Positions 37,814-46,262 of a stretch of DNA of 64,000 nt are shown one piece after another. The translations under genes were made by a program, and so were the position numbers. Location: assembly GCF_001974875.1 (NCBI RefSeq), contig NZ_MTQD01000013.1, forward strand, positions 103,655 through 167,654, in the 5' to 3' direction. A model generated the notes under the pieces. That model saw nothing but the letters and a program-made list of their open reading frames with translations. It did no database searches and was not told where the DNA came from. This DNA comes from Pseudoalteromonas sp. EB27 (GTDB lineage Bacteria > Pseudomonadota > Gammaproteobacteria > Enterobacterales > Alteromonadaceae). Within the stretch, counting starts at the first letter, position 1. Every line of letters begins with the position of its first letter.

Positions 37814-39853
37814 ATGAGCAACCCACTAATTGGCCTTGAAGGCTTACCACCATTTTCAAAAATAAAGCCTGAGTATGTAGTACCCGCACTAAAAGACGGT
37901 ATTGAGCTTTGTCGTAAAGCCATTGATGACGTGTTAGCTAAAGGTTCGTACACGTGGGATGACTTAGTATTACCCCTTGAAGAAGCTGACGATAAATTAT
38001 CGCGCATGTTTTCCCCTGTATCGCATTTAAATTCAGTAATGAATAACGACGAATTACGCGAAGCTTACGAGCAATGCTTACCGTTAATATCTGAATATTC
38101 AACATTTGTAGGTCAGCACCAAGGTTTATACAACGCGTATAATACGCTTTATAACAGCGACGAATTTAAAACGCTGACTACAGCACAGCAAAAAACAATT
38201 ACTAATGCGCTGCGTGATTTTAAATTATCGGGTATTGCTTTAGCGCCAGAACAACAAAAACGCTATGGTGAAATAAGCGCACGTTTATCTGAGCTTGCCT
38301 CAAAATTTGGCAACAATGTAATGGATGCGACTTTAGCGTGGCACAAGCATATTACTGATGAGAGCGACTTAGCTGGCTTGCCAGAATCAGCTCTTGCACT
38401 TGCAGCCGATACCGCAAAAAGTAAAGAATTAGATGGCTGGTTATTTACACTCGATTTTCCATCATATTTACCAATAATGGCTTACGCAGATAACCGCGAA
38501 CTACGCAGGGAAACCTACACTGCGTTTTCTACGCGCGCATCAGACCAAGGCCCTAACGCCGGTGAGTTTGATAACTCAGATATTATGAGCGAGGAGCTTG
38601 CGCTTCGCCATGAACTTGCACAGTTACTAGGATTCAACAATTACGCTGAAAAGTCACTGGCGACTAAAATGGCCGAAACACCAGAACAAGTATTTTCATT
38701 TTTAGAAGACCTAGCAGCTAAATCAAAACCACAAGCAGAGCAAGAAGTGGCCGAGCTAAAAGCGTATGCTAAGCAAAAGCATGGTATTTCTGAATTACAG
38801 GCATGGGATTTTGGTTACTACAGCGAAAAGCTTAAGCAAGAAAAGTATGCAATTTCAGACGAAGTGCTACGTCCTTACTTCCCTGCAAATAAAGTATTAA
38901 GTGGATTATTCGAAACCGTTAATCGCTTATTTGGTATTAGCGTAAAAGAAGTTACTGATTTTGATACTTATCATAAAGATGTACGCTTTTTTGAAATTGT
39001 AGATAGTAGCAATACGCTTCGTGGACGCTTTTATCTAGATTTATATGCACGCGACCACAAACGAGGTGGTGCGTGGATGGACGACTGTATGGGCCGTAAA
39101 GTGCGTGCTAACGGCGAACTACAAACTCCAGTGGCTTATTTAGTGTGTAACTTTAATAAGGCGGTTGGCGATAAACCGGCGCTGTTTACTCATGACGAAG
39201 TAACTACTTTATTTCATGAGTTTGGTCATGGTATTCACCACATGCTGACACAAGTTGATGCCGCGCCTGTTGCGGGTATTAATGGTGTTGCATGGGACGC
39301 GGTAGAGCTTCCTAGTCAGTTTTTAGAGAACTGGTGTTACGACGAAGAAGCCCTGAGCTTTATTTCAGGTCATTATGAAACGGGTGAGCCGTTACCTAAA
39401 GAGTTACTTGATAAGTTACTTGCTGCTAAAAACTATAACTCAGGCGTACAAATGCTACGTCAAATTGAGTTTTCGTTATTCGACTTTAAAATCCATAACG
39501 ATTACAAAGTGGGTGAGCAATGCCAAATTCAAGCAGTACTAAACGATGTACGTAGCCGCACATCAATCGTTAAACCGCCTGAGTTTAACCGTTTTCAAAA
39601 TGGTTTTAGTCATATTTTTGCCGGCGGTTATAGTGCAGGTTATTACTCGTATAAATGGGCTGAAGTACTTTCTGCTGATGCGTTTTCTAAATTTGAAGAA
39701 GAAGGTATTTTTAACGCCGAAACAGGGCAAGCCTTTATGCAAAACATTTTAGAAAAAGGCGGTAGCGAAGAGCCAATGGAATTATTTAAAAAGTTTCGTG
39801 GTCGTGAGCCAAATGTCGACGCGTTACTACGCCATAGCGGTATTGCTGTTTAA
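37814..39853 (+). CDS. prlC: Oligopeptidase A
   Basis: This 679-residue M3-family zinc oligopeptidase is close to E. coli PrlC (680). It has the HEXXH zinc site in TTLFHEFGHGIHHML and the downstream Glu in WDAVELPSQFLENW. The start MSNPLIGLEGLPPFSKIKPE is typical of PrlC. It degrades cytoplasmic oligopeptides, including cleaved signal peptides. In enteric bacteria prlC is directly followed by rsmJ; here a response regulator gene lies between them. Confidence 0.97.
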   Translation: MSNPLIGLEGLPPFSKIKPEYVVPALKDGIELCRKAIDDVLAKGSYTWDDLVLPLEEADDKLSRMFSPVSHLNSVMNNDELREAYEQCLPLISEYSTFVGQHQGLYNAYNTLYNSDEFKTLTTAQQKTITNALRDFKLSGIALAPEQQKRYGEISARLSELASKFGNNVMDATLAWHKHITDESDLAGLPESALALAADTAKSKELDGWLFTLDFPSYLPIMAYADNRELRRETYTAFSTRASDQGPNAGEFDNSDIMSEELALRHELAQLLGFNNYAEKSLATKMAETPEQVFSFLEDLAAKSKPQAEQEVAELKAYAKQKHGISELQAWDFGYYSEKLKQEKYAISDEVLRPYFPANKVLSGLFETVNRLFGISVKEVTDFDTYHKDVRFFEIVDSSNTLRGRFYLDLYARDHKRGGAWMDDCMGRKVRANGELQTPVAYLVCNFNKAVGDKPALFTHDEVTTLFHEFGHGIHHMLTQVDAAPVAGINGVAWDAVELPSQFLENWCYDEEALSFISGHYETGEPLPKELLDKLLAAKNYNSGVQMLRQIEFSLFDFKIHNDYKVGEQCQIQAVLNDVRSRTSIVKPPEFNRFQNGFSHIFAGGYSAGYYSYKWAEVLSADAFSKFEEEGIFNAETGQAFMQNILEKGGSEEPMELFKKFRGREPNVDALLRHSGIAV

Positions 39854-39880
39854 AAATTAATATTTAGCACAAACCAAATT

Positions 39881-39906
39881 AAAGCGCCTTAATGGCGCTT
39901 TTTTAT
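39881..39906 (+). terminator. Rho-independent terminator after prlC
   Basis: AAAGCGCC (39881-39888), loop TTAAT, GGCGCTTT (39894-39901), then T-rich to 39904. It separates prlC from the response regulator gene. Confidence 0.85.
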
Positions 39907-39912
39907 TATTTT

Positions 39913-39934
39913 AAAATTATTATCTAATAATTTT
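39913..39934. repeat. Perfect AT-only inverted repeat upstream of the response regulator
   Basis: AAAATTATTA (39913-39922) and TAATAATTTT (39925-39934) are separated by two bases, 58 bp before the response regulator ATG. A 2-nt spacer is too short for a stable hairpin loop, so a dimeric protein-binding site is as likely as a structure in RNA. The AT-only sequence could also arise by chance. Confidence 0.4.
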
Positions 39935-39992
39935 TAGTAATTTCATCCTACCGTACTATGCTTTTAGCACACCTAATAAAATGGACTAAGGC

Positions 39993-41171
39993 ATGGCAAA
40001 GTTGGTATTGGCAATTGATGACGACAAGTATGTTCATCATATAATTGAAGAGTCTTTAGCAGGGTTTTGTAAAATAATTCATGCAAAAGATGGCGATGAA
40101 GGATTAAGGCTAACCAATAAATACAACCCAGATATTATTTTACTCGATATTGAAATGCCAGGTATGTCAGGTTATGACGTATGTAAAACAATAAAGCAAA
40201 GTCAAAATACTCAAGATATTCCCGTTATGTTTCTCTCATCTAAAATAGAGCTAAGCGATCGGGTAAAAGGTTACAGCGTCGGCGCATCCGATTACATTAC
40301 AAAACCTTTTAACGCAGAAGAGTTAATAGCGCGAATAAAGGTACTTTACGAATATAGGCAAAAATGCGCAAAACTTAAATTGGATATAGTAAAAGCGAAT
40401 AAAACAGCTGAAATAGCAATGACAGAGTCGGGCGATATGGGGCGTATAATGCGCTACGTTGGACAAAGTTATCACGCTAATAACTTTCAATCGTTAAGCG
40501 AATACTTTTTTACTTTTTTTGCACCTTTAAATTTAGATGTTGTGGTTGTGTTTTGGTATCAAAGCAAAGGTATTTTTTACAGCCAGCAAAGTGGTGTTTG
40601 CCCGCTAGAGCAAGAACTGCTAGAGCAACATCGACATGCTCAACGATTTGTTGATATTGGTAGCAGTACTATTATTAATTATCCCAAAGTATCCCTTTTG
40701 ATAAAAAATATGCCTGTTGATAACGATGCTTTGTACGGGCGCTACAAAGATCTTTTCCCGCATATATTAGAAGTGACCAACGAGAAGGTTGTTACCATGG
40801 AAAGAAGCGAAAGCAGTTATGAGCAGGCAGCTCAAATAAGTACAGCCCTTCAAGACATTGTTAAGCAGTTAACTACTCAAAATGTAGAGCAAAACAAAAG
40901 TACTAAAATATTTATAGAGCAGCTACATGAACTTGACTGCGCCATTAAGCTACAACAAACACAAGCAAATCCTGCGGATCTCACCTTATATATATCCCAA
41001 CTGGATCAAACGATGCAGTTATTTGTATCGGCTAATAGTGATTTAGCCTTTATCAAATATCAGCTTAAACAGGTTGCCGAAAGCCGCAATGAACTTATAT
41101 CTAATTTACGCACTAAAGCGGAAGCCGCAAAGGTTAATACTAATCATCATAGCGATATAGAGCTATTTTAG
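39993..41171 (+). CDS. Response regulator with C-terminal GAF-like/coiled-coil region
   Basis: This 392-residue protein has an N-terminal receiver domain (1-125) with acidic residues D9-D10-D11, phospho-acceptor D52 (LLDIEMPGMSGYD), S82 (MFLSS) and K104 (YITKPF). After a linker helix, about 150-260 looks like a small sensory fold of GAF type (LNLDVVVVFWYQSKGIFYSQ). A helical, coiled-coil-prone segment fills 265-380. There is no DNA-binding, GGDEF, EAL or phosphatase domain, so the output is unknown. It lies between prlC and rsmJ behind a terminator, so it is probably transcribed from its own promoter. Confidence 0.85.
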   Translation: MAKLVLAIDDDKYVHHIIEESLAGFCKIIHAKDGDEGLRLTNKYNPDIILLDIEMPGMSGYDVCKTIKQSQNTQDIPVMFLSSKIELSDRVKGYSVGASDYITKPFNAEELIARIKVLYEYRQKCAKLKLDIVKANKTAEIAMTESGDMGRIMRYVGQSYHANNFQSLSEYFFTFFAPLNLDVVVVFWYQSKGIFYSQQSGVCPLEQELLEQHRHAQRFVDIGSSTIINYPKVSLLIKNMPVDNDALYGRYKDLFPHILEVTNEKVVTMERSESSYEQAAQISTALQDIVKQLTTQNVEQNKSTKIFIEQLHELDCAIKLQQTQANPADLTLYISQLDQTMQLFVSANSDLAFIKYQLKQVAESRNELISNLRTKAEAAKVNTNHHSDIELF

Positions 41172-41228
41172 TGCTTTAAAGTAAAGCGGTTGATATACTA
41201 CAGGCGTATTTTATCGTCGGAGTTTATT

Positions 41229-41984
41229 GTGGTTATTCAGTGTGCTTTTAAAGAGTTACGTCCTTATTTAAATGAATTAGAAACACGCTTTGGTTTAGCC
41301 CAATGGGCGCAAAATTGCAGTGGCTTTAGCTTACATTACGACGATAAAGGGTTAAGCCTATTTAAAACCGACGAGCCCAAACTAGGTGCAATTAACGTTG
41401 ATTTTGTAACCGGTGCTGCCGCCCATAGGCGTAAGTTTGGCGGTGGTAAAGGGCAAGCAATTGCCAAAGCGGTTGGCTTAAATAAAGGTGCAACGCCTGT
41501 TGTACTCGATGCTACCGCAGGCCTTGGGCGAGATGGCTTCGTACTTGCCTCGCTAGGGTGCAAAGTTATATTACATGAACGTCACCCGGTTGTAGCTGCA
41601 CTTTTATACGATGGCTTAAAGCGAGCCTATAGCGATATTGAAATTGGTTTGTGGATGAAAGAAAATATGAGCCTAATATTTGGTTCAAGCCATACCCTAC
41701 TATCGCAATGTGAAAGCATGCCCGATGTGGTTTATTTAGATCCTATGTTCCCGCACCGCGAAAAATCAGCATTAGTTAAAAAAGAAATGCGTGTATTTCA
41801 AGAGCTTGTTGGTGCAGATACCGACGCTGACGATTTACTCGAATTCGCCTACCCACTCGCCAGTAAGCGCGTAGTAGTAAAACGCCCCGATTACGCCCCA
41901 TTTTTAAATGACAAAACCCCAAGTATGCAAATTAAAACCAAAAAGAACCGTTTTGATGTCTATGTAAAAGCAGCAATGGTTTAA
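41229..41984 (+). CDS. rsmJ: 16S rRNA (guanine-1516-N2)-methyltransferase RsmJ
   Basis: I choose the GTG at 41229 ([14 protein letters not shown]), with CGGAG at 41218-41222 and 6-nt spacing. It gives 251 residues, close to E. coli RsmJ (250); an upstream TTG at 41190 would add 13 residues. The SAM-binding motif is [21 protein letters not shown] and the catalytic motif IV is [22 protein letters not shown], characteristic of RsmJ. It methylates G1516 in 16S rRNA. A terminator hairpin follows at 42045. Confidence 0.95.
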   Translation: MVIQCAFKELRPYLNELETRFGLAQWAQNCSGFSLHYDDKGLSLFKTDEPKLGAINVDFVTGAAAHRRKFGGGKGQAIAKAVGLNKGATPVVLDATAGLGRDGFVLASLGCKVILHERHPVVAALLYDGLKRAYSDIEIGLWMKENMSLIFGSSHTLLSQCESMPDVVYLDPMFPHREKSALVKKEMRVFQELVGADTDADDLLEFAYPLASKRVVVKRPDYAPFLNDKTPSMQIKTKKNRFDVYVKAAMV

Positions 41985-42044
41985 GCATCAAAACAAATCG
42001 GCGTTATATCCCGAGAACTGATCCATGTAAGAATTGTTATATTG

Positions 42045-42070
42045 GGCTAGATCTTAGGATCTAGCCTTTT
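42045..42070 (+). terminator. Terminator after rsmJ
   Basis: GGCTAGATC (42045-42053), loop TTAG, GATCTAGCC (42058-42066), then TTTT. The T-run is short. A further partial copy of the arm (ATCTAGGATCTTA, 42073-42085) follows directly, so the region could fold in two alternative ways. Confidence 0.7.
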
Positions 42071-42141
42071 GAATCTAGGATCTTATTGCACTTTCATGTT
42101 AGAATTTGCGCAATTTTTTGGCATAGCAAAGTAGCACAGTA

Positions 42142-42867
42142 ATGATCTTAGATGATATTCGCATTGTTTTAGTTAACACGTCACATTCCGGCAATATTGG
42201 TTCGGCGGCTCGCGCCATGAAAACCATGGGTTTATCAAAACTTTATTTAGTTGATCCTGCTTGCGAAATAGACAGCCAAGCAAGTGCATTAGCTGCAGGC
42301 GCAACTGATGTTTTAGGCAATGCAGTCATTGTAGGTACTGTTGAAGAAGCTATCGCTGACTGTACATTAACGATTGGCACAAGTGCGCGTTCTCGTACGC
42401 TTTCGTGGCCAATGGTTGAACCACGTGAATGTGGTGAAAAACTCGTTGCTGAAGCCGTAAATGGCCCTGTAGCGCTAGTATTTGGTCGTGAAAACAGTGG
42501 TTTAACTAACGAAGAATTACAGCTTTGTAATTACCATGTATGTATTCCTGCTAATCCAGAATACAGCTCGCTTAATTTAGCAATGGCCGTACAAACACTT
42601 AGCTACGAAACGCGTATGGCATTTTTAAATCAACAACCTAAAAAAGTTGAAGAAGACGATGCTGTTTACCCAAGCTCAAAGCAAACAGAGCTGTTTTATG
42701 ATCACCTTGAAGATACACTTTTCAAAACAGGTTTTATCATCAAACAACACCCTGGTTTAGTTATGACTAAATTACGCCGTTTGTTTAACCGAGCTCACCC
42801 TGAAGATGCCGAAATGAATATTTTACGCGGTATTCTCACCTCAATTAATAAGGCTATCCCTAAGTAA
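42142..42867 (+). CDS. trmJ: tRNA (cytidine/uridine-32-2'-O)-methyltransferase TrmJ
   Basis: This 241-residue SPOUT-class methyltransferase starts [26 protein letters not shown]. The knotted SAM-binding C-terminal motifs are [17 protein letters not shown] and [22 protein letters not shown]. Family members 2'-O-methylate position 32 of several tRNAs. The gene next to it is iscR, the same order as trmJ (yfhQ/suhB region)-iscR in E. coli. A 236-bp control region of the isc operon follows. Confidence 0.96.
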   Translation: MILDDIRIVLVNTSHSGNIGSAARAMKTMGLSKLYLVDPACEIDSQASALAAGATDVLGNAVIVGTVEEAIADCTLTIGTSARSRTLSWPMVEPRECGEKLVAEAVNGPVALVFGRENSGLTNEELQLCNYHVCIPANPEYSSLNLAMAVQTLSYETRMAFLNQQPKKVEEDDAVYPSSKQTELFYDHLEDTLFKTGFIIKQHPGLVMTKLRRLFNRAHPEDAEMNILRGILTSINKAIPK

Positions 42868-42916
42868 CTTAGGTATAGCTATTAGTTATAAAAACCAATA
42901 GGTAAATAACTAGCTA

Positions 42917-42941
42917 ATACTTGACTAAAATACTCAGGTAA
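42917..42941. promoter_or_regulatory. IscR type 1 binding site, distal
   Basis: The 25 bp match 23 of 25 positions of the IscR type 1 consensus as I recall it (ATASYYGACT..YAGTCRRSTAT). TTGACT at 42921-42926 inside the box, a 16-bp spacer and TACAAT at 42943-42948 form a promoter-like pair, so binding would block this promoter. Confidence 0.75.
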
Positions 42942-42955
42942 TTACAATAGCTGTA

Positions 42956-42980
42956 ATACTTGACCAAAGAGGTCAAGTAT
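42956..42980. promoter_or_regulatory. IscR type 1 binding site, middle (perfect palindrome)
   Basis: ATACTTGACC at 42956-42965 is mirrored exactly by GGTCAAGTAT at 42971-42980, giving full two-fold symmetry around a 5-bp centre. It matches 21 of 25 consensus positions, with the mismatches in and next to the centre. TTGACC 16 bp before GAAAAT (42982-42987) is a weaker promoter-like pair. Confidence 0.7.
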
Positions 42981-43045
42981 TGAAAATTTGTTTACTCTAC
43001 AATTTAAAAGTATGAGTTTCTAAATCAAATTTTTATCAAGTGATA

Positions 43046-43077
43046 ATACTTGACTAATTTACTCTGGTAATTAAAAT
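43046..43077. promoter_or_regulatory. IscR type 1 binding site (43046-43070) overlapping proximal iscR promoter
   Basis: The box matches 22 of 25 consensus positions. TTGACT (43050-43055) with 16-bp spacing to TAAAAT (43072-43077) makes the best sigma-70-type promoter here, 27 bp before the iscR ATG. [2Fe-2S]-IscR bound to this box would cover the -35 element, the classical autorepression of the isc operon. Confidence 0.75.
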
Positions 43078-43103
43078 TTGCACTCTTTTGTGCAGGGGGC
43101 GTT

Positions 43104-43595
43104 ATGAAGTTAACATCAAAAGGCAGATATGCCGTTACAGCTATGCTGGATGTTGCACTACACACAGGTGTAGGTCCTGTAGCCCTTGCTGATATTTCAC
43201 AAAGACAAGAAATTTCTTTGTCTTACCTTGAACAATTATTTGCTCGTTTACGTAAAAATGGCCTAGTAAGTTCTGTTCGTGGACCTGGTGGTGGTTATTT
43301 ACTAGGACGTGAAGCGAGCGTTATCTCTGTTGGCGATATTATTAGCGCCGTAGACGAATCGGTCGATGCAACACGTTGCCAAGGTGCCGATACCGGCTGT
43401 CAGAGTGGTATGCGCTGTTTAACACATAATTTGTGGTCAGACTTAAGCGCACGCATAGAAGAATTTTTGAATAATATTACCCTTGCTGAATTGGTGGAAA
43501 AATCAGATGTGAAAGAAATAGCATCGCGCCAAGATAACAGTATCAATAATGCAATTAAGCAGTTGGAAAACATTCAAGTAAGCTGTCAACTTTAA
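43104..43595 (+). CDS. iscR: Fe-S cluster-sensing transcriptional regulator IscR
   Basis: This 163-residue Rrf2-family regulator has an N-terminal winged helix ([20 protein letters not shown], then recognition region [30 protein letters not shown]). Cluster ligands are C92, C99, C105 and H108. The first Cys spacing is one residue longer than in E. coli (C92, C98, C104). With a [2Fe-2S] cluster it represses isc; without one it can act on type 2 sites. The RBS is CAGGGGG. The three boxes upstream indicate autoregulation. Confidence 0.97.
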   Translation: MKLTSKGRYAVTAMLDVALHTGVGPVALADISQRQEISLSYLEQLFARLRKNGLVSSVRGPGGGYLLGREASVISVGDIISAVDESVDATRCQGADTGCQSGMRCLTHNLWSDLSARIEEFLNNITLAELVEKSDVKEIASRQDNSINNAIKQLENIQVSCQL

Positions 43596-43619
43596 GGTTG
43601 ACCTGCAGCGGAGAGAGAA

Positions 43620-44837
43620 ATGAAGTTACCGATTTATTTAGATTACGCAGCGACCACGCCTGTTGACGAACGTGTTGCTAAAGAAATGATGCAATGCCTG
43701 ACAATGGACGGTAAGTTTGGTAATCCTGCGTCACGCTCACACCGTTTTGGTTGGCAAGCAGAAGAAGCTGTTGACCAAGCGCGTACAGATATTGCTGATT
43801 TAATTAATGCAGACCCACGTGAAATTGTTTTCACATCGGGTGCAACAGAATCAAATAACCTTGCTATTAAAGGTGCAGCACAGTTTTACAAGAAAAAAGG
43901 TAAGCACGTTATTACCGCTAAAACTGAGCATAAAGCTGTAATCGACACATGTCGTGAGCTTGAGCGCCAAGGTTTTGAAGTAACTTACATGGACGTTGAA
44001 GAAAACGGCCTACTTGATTTACAAAAACTTGCCGACACAATGCGTGACGACACAGTACTTGTAAGCATCATGCACGTTAATAACGAGCTAGGTGTAATTC
44101 AAGATATCGCGACTATTGGCGAAATGTGTCGCGAACGTAAAATTATGTTCCACGTAGATGCAGCGCAAAGCGCGGGTAAAGTATTAATTGACGTGCAACA
44201 GCTTAAAGTTGATTTTATGTCGTTCTCTGCACATAAAGTGTATGGCCCTAAAGGTGTTGGCGCACTTTACGTTCGTCGTAAACCACGTGCTCGCCTTGAA
44301 GCGCAAATGCACGGTGGCGGACATGAACGTGGTATGCGTTCAGGTACACTAGCTACTCACCAATTAGTGGGTATGGGTACTGCGTTTAAAATCGCTAAGC
44401 AAGATTTCGAAAAAGATCACGCACACATCAGCGCCTTACGTAATCGTTTAATCGACGGCATTATGGCTGATATGGACGAAGTATACTTTAACGGCACACA
44501 AGACCAATCAGTACCTGGCATTGTAAATATCAGCTTTAACTTTGTTGAAGGTGAGTCGTTACTTATGGCAGTAAAAGACATTGCAGTATCGTCAGGTTCA
44601 GCCTGTACATCTGCAAGCTTAGAGCCTTCTTATGTATTACGTGCACTTGGCCGTAACGACGAATTAGCACATAGCTCAATTCGTTTTAGTATTGGTCGCT
44701 TTACTACCGAAGAAGAGATTGATTACACCGTCGAATTAATGAAAAACTCTATCGGTCGCCTACGTGAGATGTCTCCACTTTGGGAGATGCATCAAGAAGG
44801 TATTGATTTAGATTCAGTTGAATGGGCTCACCACTAA
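43620..44837 (+). CDS. iscS: Cysteine desulfurase IscS
   Basis: This 405-residue fold-type I PLP enzyme has the PLP lysine in [14 protein letters not shown] and the active-site loop cysteine in [21 protein letters not shown]. The substrate and PLP contacts are [12 protein letters not shown] and [10 protein letters not shown]. It moves sulfur from cysteine to IscU and to tRNA-thiolation partners. It lies 24 bp after iscR. Confidence 0.98.
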   Translation: MKLPIYLDYAATTPVDERVAKEMMQCLTMDGKFGNPASRSHRFGWQAEEAVDQARTDIADLINADPREIVFTSGATESNNLAIKGAAQFYKKKGKHVITAKTEHKAVIDTCRELERQGFEVTYMDVEENGLLDLQKLADTMRDDTVLVSIMHVNNELGVIQDIATIGEMCRERKIMFHVDAAQSAGKVLIDVQQLKVDFMSFSAHKVYGPKGVGALYVRRKPRARLEAQMHGGGHERGMRSGTLATHQLVGMGTAFKIAKQDFEKDHAHISALRNRLIDGIMADMDEVYFNGTQDQSVPGIVNISFNFVEGESLLMAVKDIAVSSGSACTSASLEPSYVLRALGRNDELAHSSIRFSIGRFTTEEEIDYTVELMKNSIGRLREMSPLWEMHQEGIDLDSVEWAHH

Positions 44838-44878
44838 TAGTGTGAGCACATACCCTAGCAGGTAATGAGGATAGAATA

Positions 44879-45262
44879 ATGGCTTATAGTGATAAAGTAA
44901 TCGACCACGTAGAAAACCCACGTAACGTAGGTACTCTAGATAAGAACGATCCGTCAGTGGCAACGGGTATGGTAGGCGCACCAGCATGTGGTGACGTAAT
45001 GAAATTGCAAATCAAAGTATCTGCCACTGGCGTTATTGAAGATGCAAAATTCAAAACCTACGGTTGTGGTAGCGCAATTGCTTCATCTTCACTTGTAACA
45101 GAGTGGGTTAAAGGCAAAACGCTAGACGAAGCAGCGACAATCAAAAACACTGATATCAGTGCAGAGCTAGAATTACCACCAGTGAAAATTCACTGTTCAA
45201 TTTTAGCCGAAGATGCAATTCAAGCAGCAATTGCAGACTACAAAAGCAAACAAGCGAAGTAA
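44879..45262 (+). CDS. iscU: Fe-S cluster scaffold IscU
   Basis: This 127-residue scaffold protein has the three cluster/sulfur cysteines in GAPACGDVMKL, YGCGSAIAS and KIHCSILAED, with the Asp next to the first (CGD). The LPPVK motif that HscA recognises is present just before the third Cys (LELPPVKIHCS). It assembles clusters with IscS and passes them on with HscA/HscB from the same operon. Confidence 0.98.
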   Translation: MAYSDKVIDHVENPRNVGTLDKNDPSVATGMVGAPACGDVMKLQIKVSATGVIEDAKFKTYGCGSAIASSSLVTEWVKGKTLDEAATIKNTDISAELELPPVKIHCSILAEDAIQAAIADYKSKQAK

Positions 45263-45274
45263 GAAGAGAAACTC

Positions 45275-45598
45275 ATGGCAGTGACATTGACAGATGCGGC
45301 AGCAAACCGCGTACAATCATTTTTAGCAAACCGCGGTAAAGGTTTAGGCCTGCGCGTTGGCATTAAAACGACGGGCTGTTCAGGTCTTGCTTATGTACTT
45401 GAGTTTGTTGACGATTTAAATGAAGACGATGAAACTTTTGCGGCTAAAGGTGTTACATTAATTGTTGACGCTAAAAGCTTAGTTTACATCGACGGCACAG
45501 AGCTCGACTACACTAAAGAAGGCTTAAATGAAGGGTTTAAATTTAGAAACCCTAACCAAGCAGATGAGTGTGGTTGTGGCGAAAGCTTTACCGTTTAA
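45275..45598 (+). CDS. iscA: Fe-S cluster assembly protein IscA
   Basis: This 107-residue A-type carrier has three invariant cysteines, in [13 protein letters not shown] and in DECGCGESF at the C-terminus. It carries iron or [4Fe-4S] clusters to target proteins. It lies 12 bp after iscU. A hairpin with a broken T-run follows (45625-45650) and may reduce read-through to hscB. Confidence 0.97.
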   Translation: MAVTLTDAAANRVQSFLANRGKGLGLRVGIKTTGCSGLAYVLEFVDDLNEDDETFAAKGVTLIVDAKSLVYIDGTELDYTKEGLNEGFKFRNPNQADECGCGESFTV

Positions 45599-45624
45599 GA
45601 TTTAAATATCTTTGTAGTATAAAT

Positions 45625-45657
45625 AAGCCCTGCCAGTTAATGTAGGGCTTTGTTATT
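45625..45657 (+). terminator. Possible attenuating hairpin between iscA and hscB
   Basis: AAGCCCT (45625-45631) pairs with AGGGCTT (45644-45650) around a 12-nt loop. The tail TGTTATTTTT is an interrupted T-run, so partial termination inside the isc operon is more likely than a full stop. Confidence 0.5.
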
Positions 45658-45693
45658 TTTGAAATTAATTTCTGAATTTTATTGGTTGAAGTT

Positions 45694-46221
45694 ATGCGCT
45701 ATTTTGAGTTATTTGCAATACCAGTTGACTACAATATTGATTTAGTAACAGTTAACAAGCACTACTTGGAATTACAACGTACTGTACATCCAGATCGCCA
45801 CGCTAATGCGAGCAGCCGCGATAAGTTAATGGCTGTGCAAAGCGCCGCCGAAATTAACGATGCGCTACAAATATTAAAGCACCCAGTAAAGCGTGCTGAA
45901 TATATGTTGAGTGAGCTAGGCGTTGATATTCGTGCAGAGCAGCAAACCTTGCAAGATCCAATGTTTTTAATGCAGCAAATGGAACTTCGCGAAGAGCTTG
46001 AAGAGCTAACATCATCAAGCGATCCTGATACTGCGATTGCAAATTTTGAAAAACAAATTAAGCAACTAAACGCGCAGTACAGTGCACAACTTGCCGAGCA
46101 ACTAGCGAGTAACGATGAGCAGCAATATCAACTTGCCGCAGATAATATTCGTAAACTGAAGTTTGTTTATAAGTTGCGTGACGAACTAGAGCGCATTGAA
46201 GACAGTTTATTTGACGATTAA
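45694..46221 (+). CDS. hscB: Fe-S cluster co-chaperone HscB
   Basis: I choose the ATG at 45694 ([16 protein letters not shown]), which matches the usual HscB start; a TTG at 45682 would add four residues. The 175-residue J-protein has the HPD motif ([12 protein letters not shown]) in an N-terminal J domain and a C-terminal three-helix IscU-binding bundle ([14 protein letters not shown]). It brings IscU to HscA and stimulates its ATPase. Confidence 0.97.
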   Translation: MRYFELFAIPVDYNIDLVTVNKHYLELQRTVHPDRHANASSRDKLMAVQSAAEINDALQILKHPVKRAEYMLSELGVDIRAEQQTLQDPMFLMQQMELREELEELTSSSDPDTAIANFEKQIKQLNAQYSAQLAEQLASNDEQQYQLAADNIRKLKFVYKLRDELERIEDSLFDD

Positions 46222-46262
46222 TTACTTGCTGCAAAGCGAGCAACACGAGTTTAAAGAGCATT

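Noticed and set aside
41190..41228. TTG at 41190 as the rsmJ start
   Set aside because: The extra 13 residues do not fit the family length, and the GTG at 41229 has a correctly spaced CGGAG.
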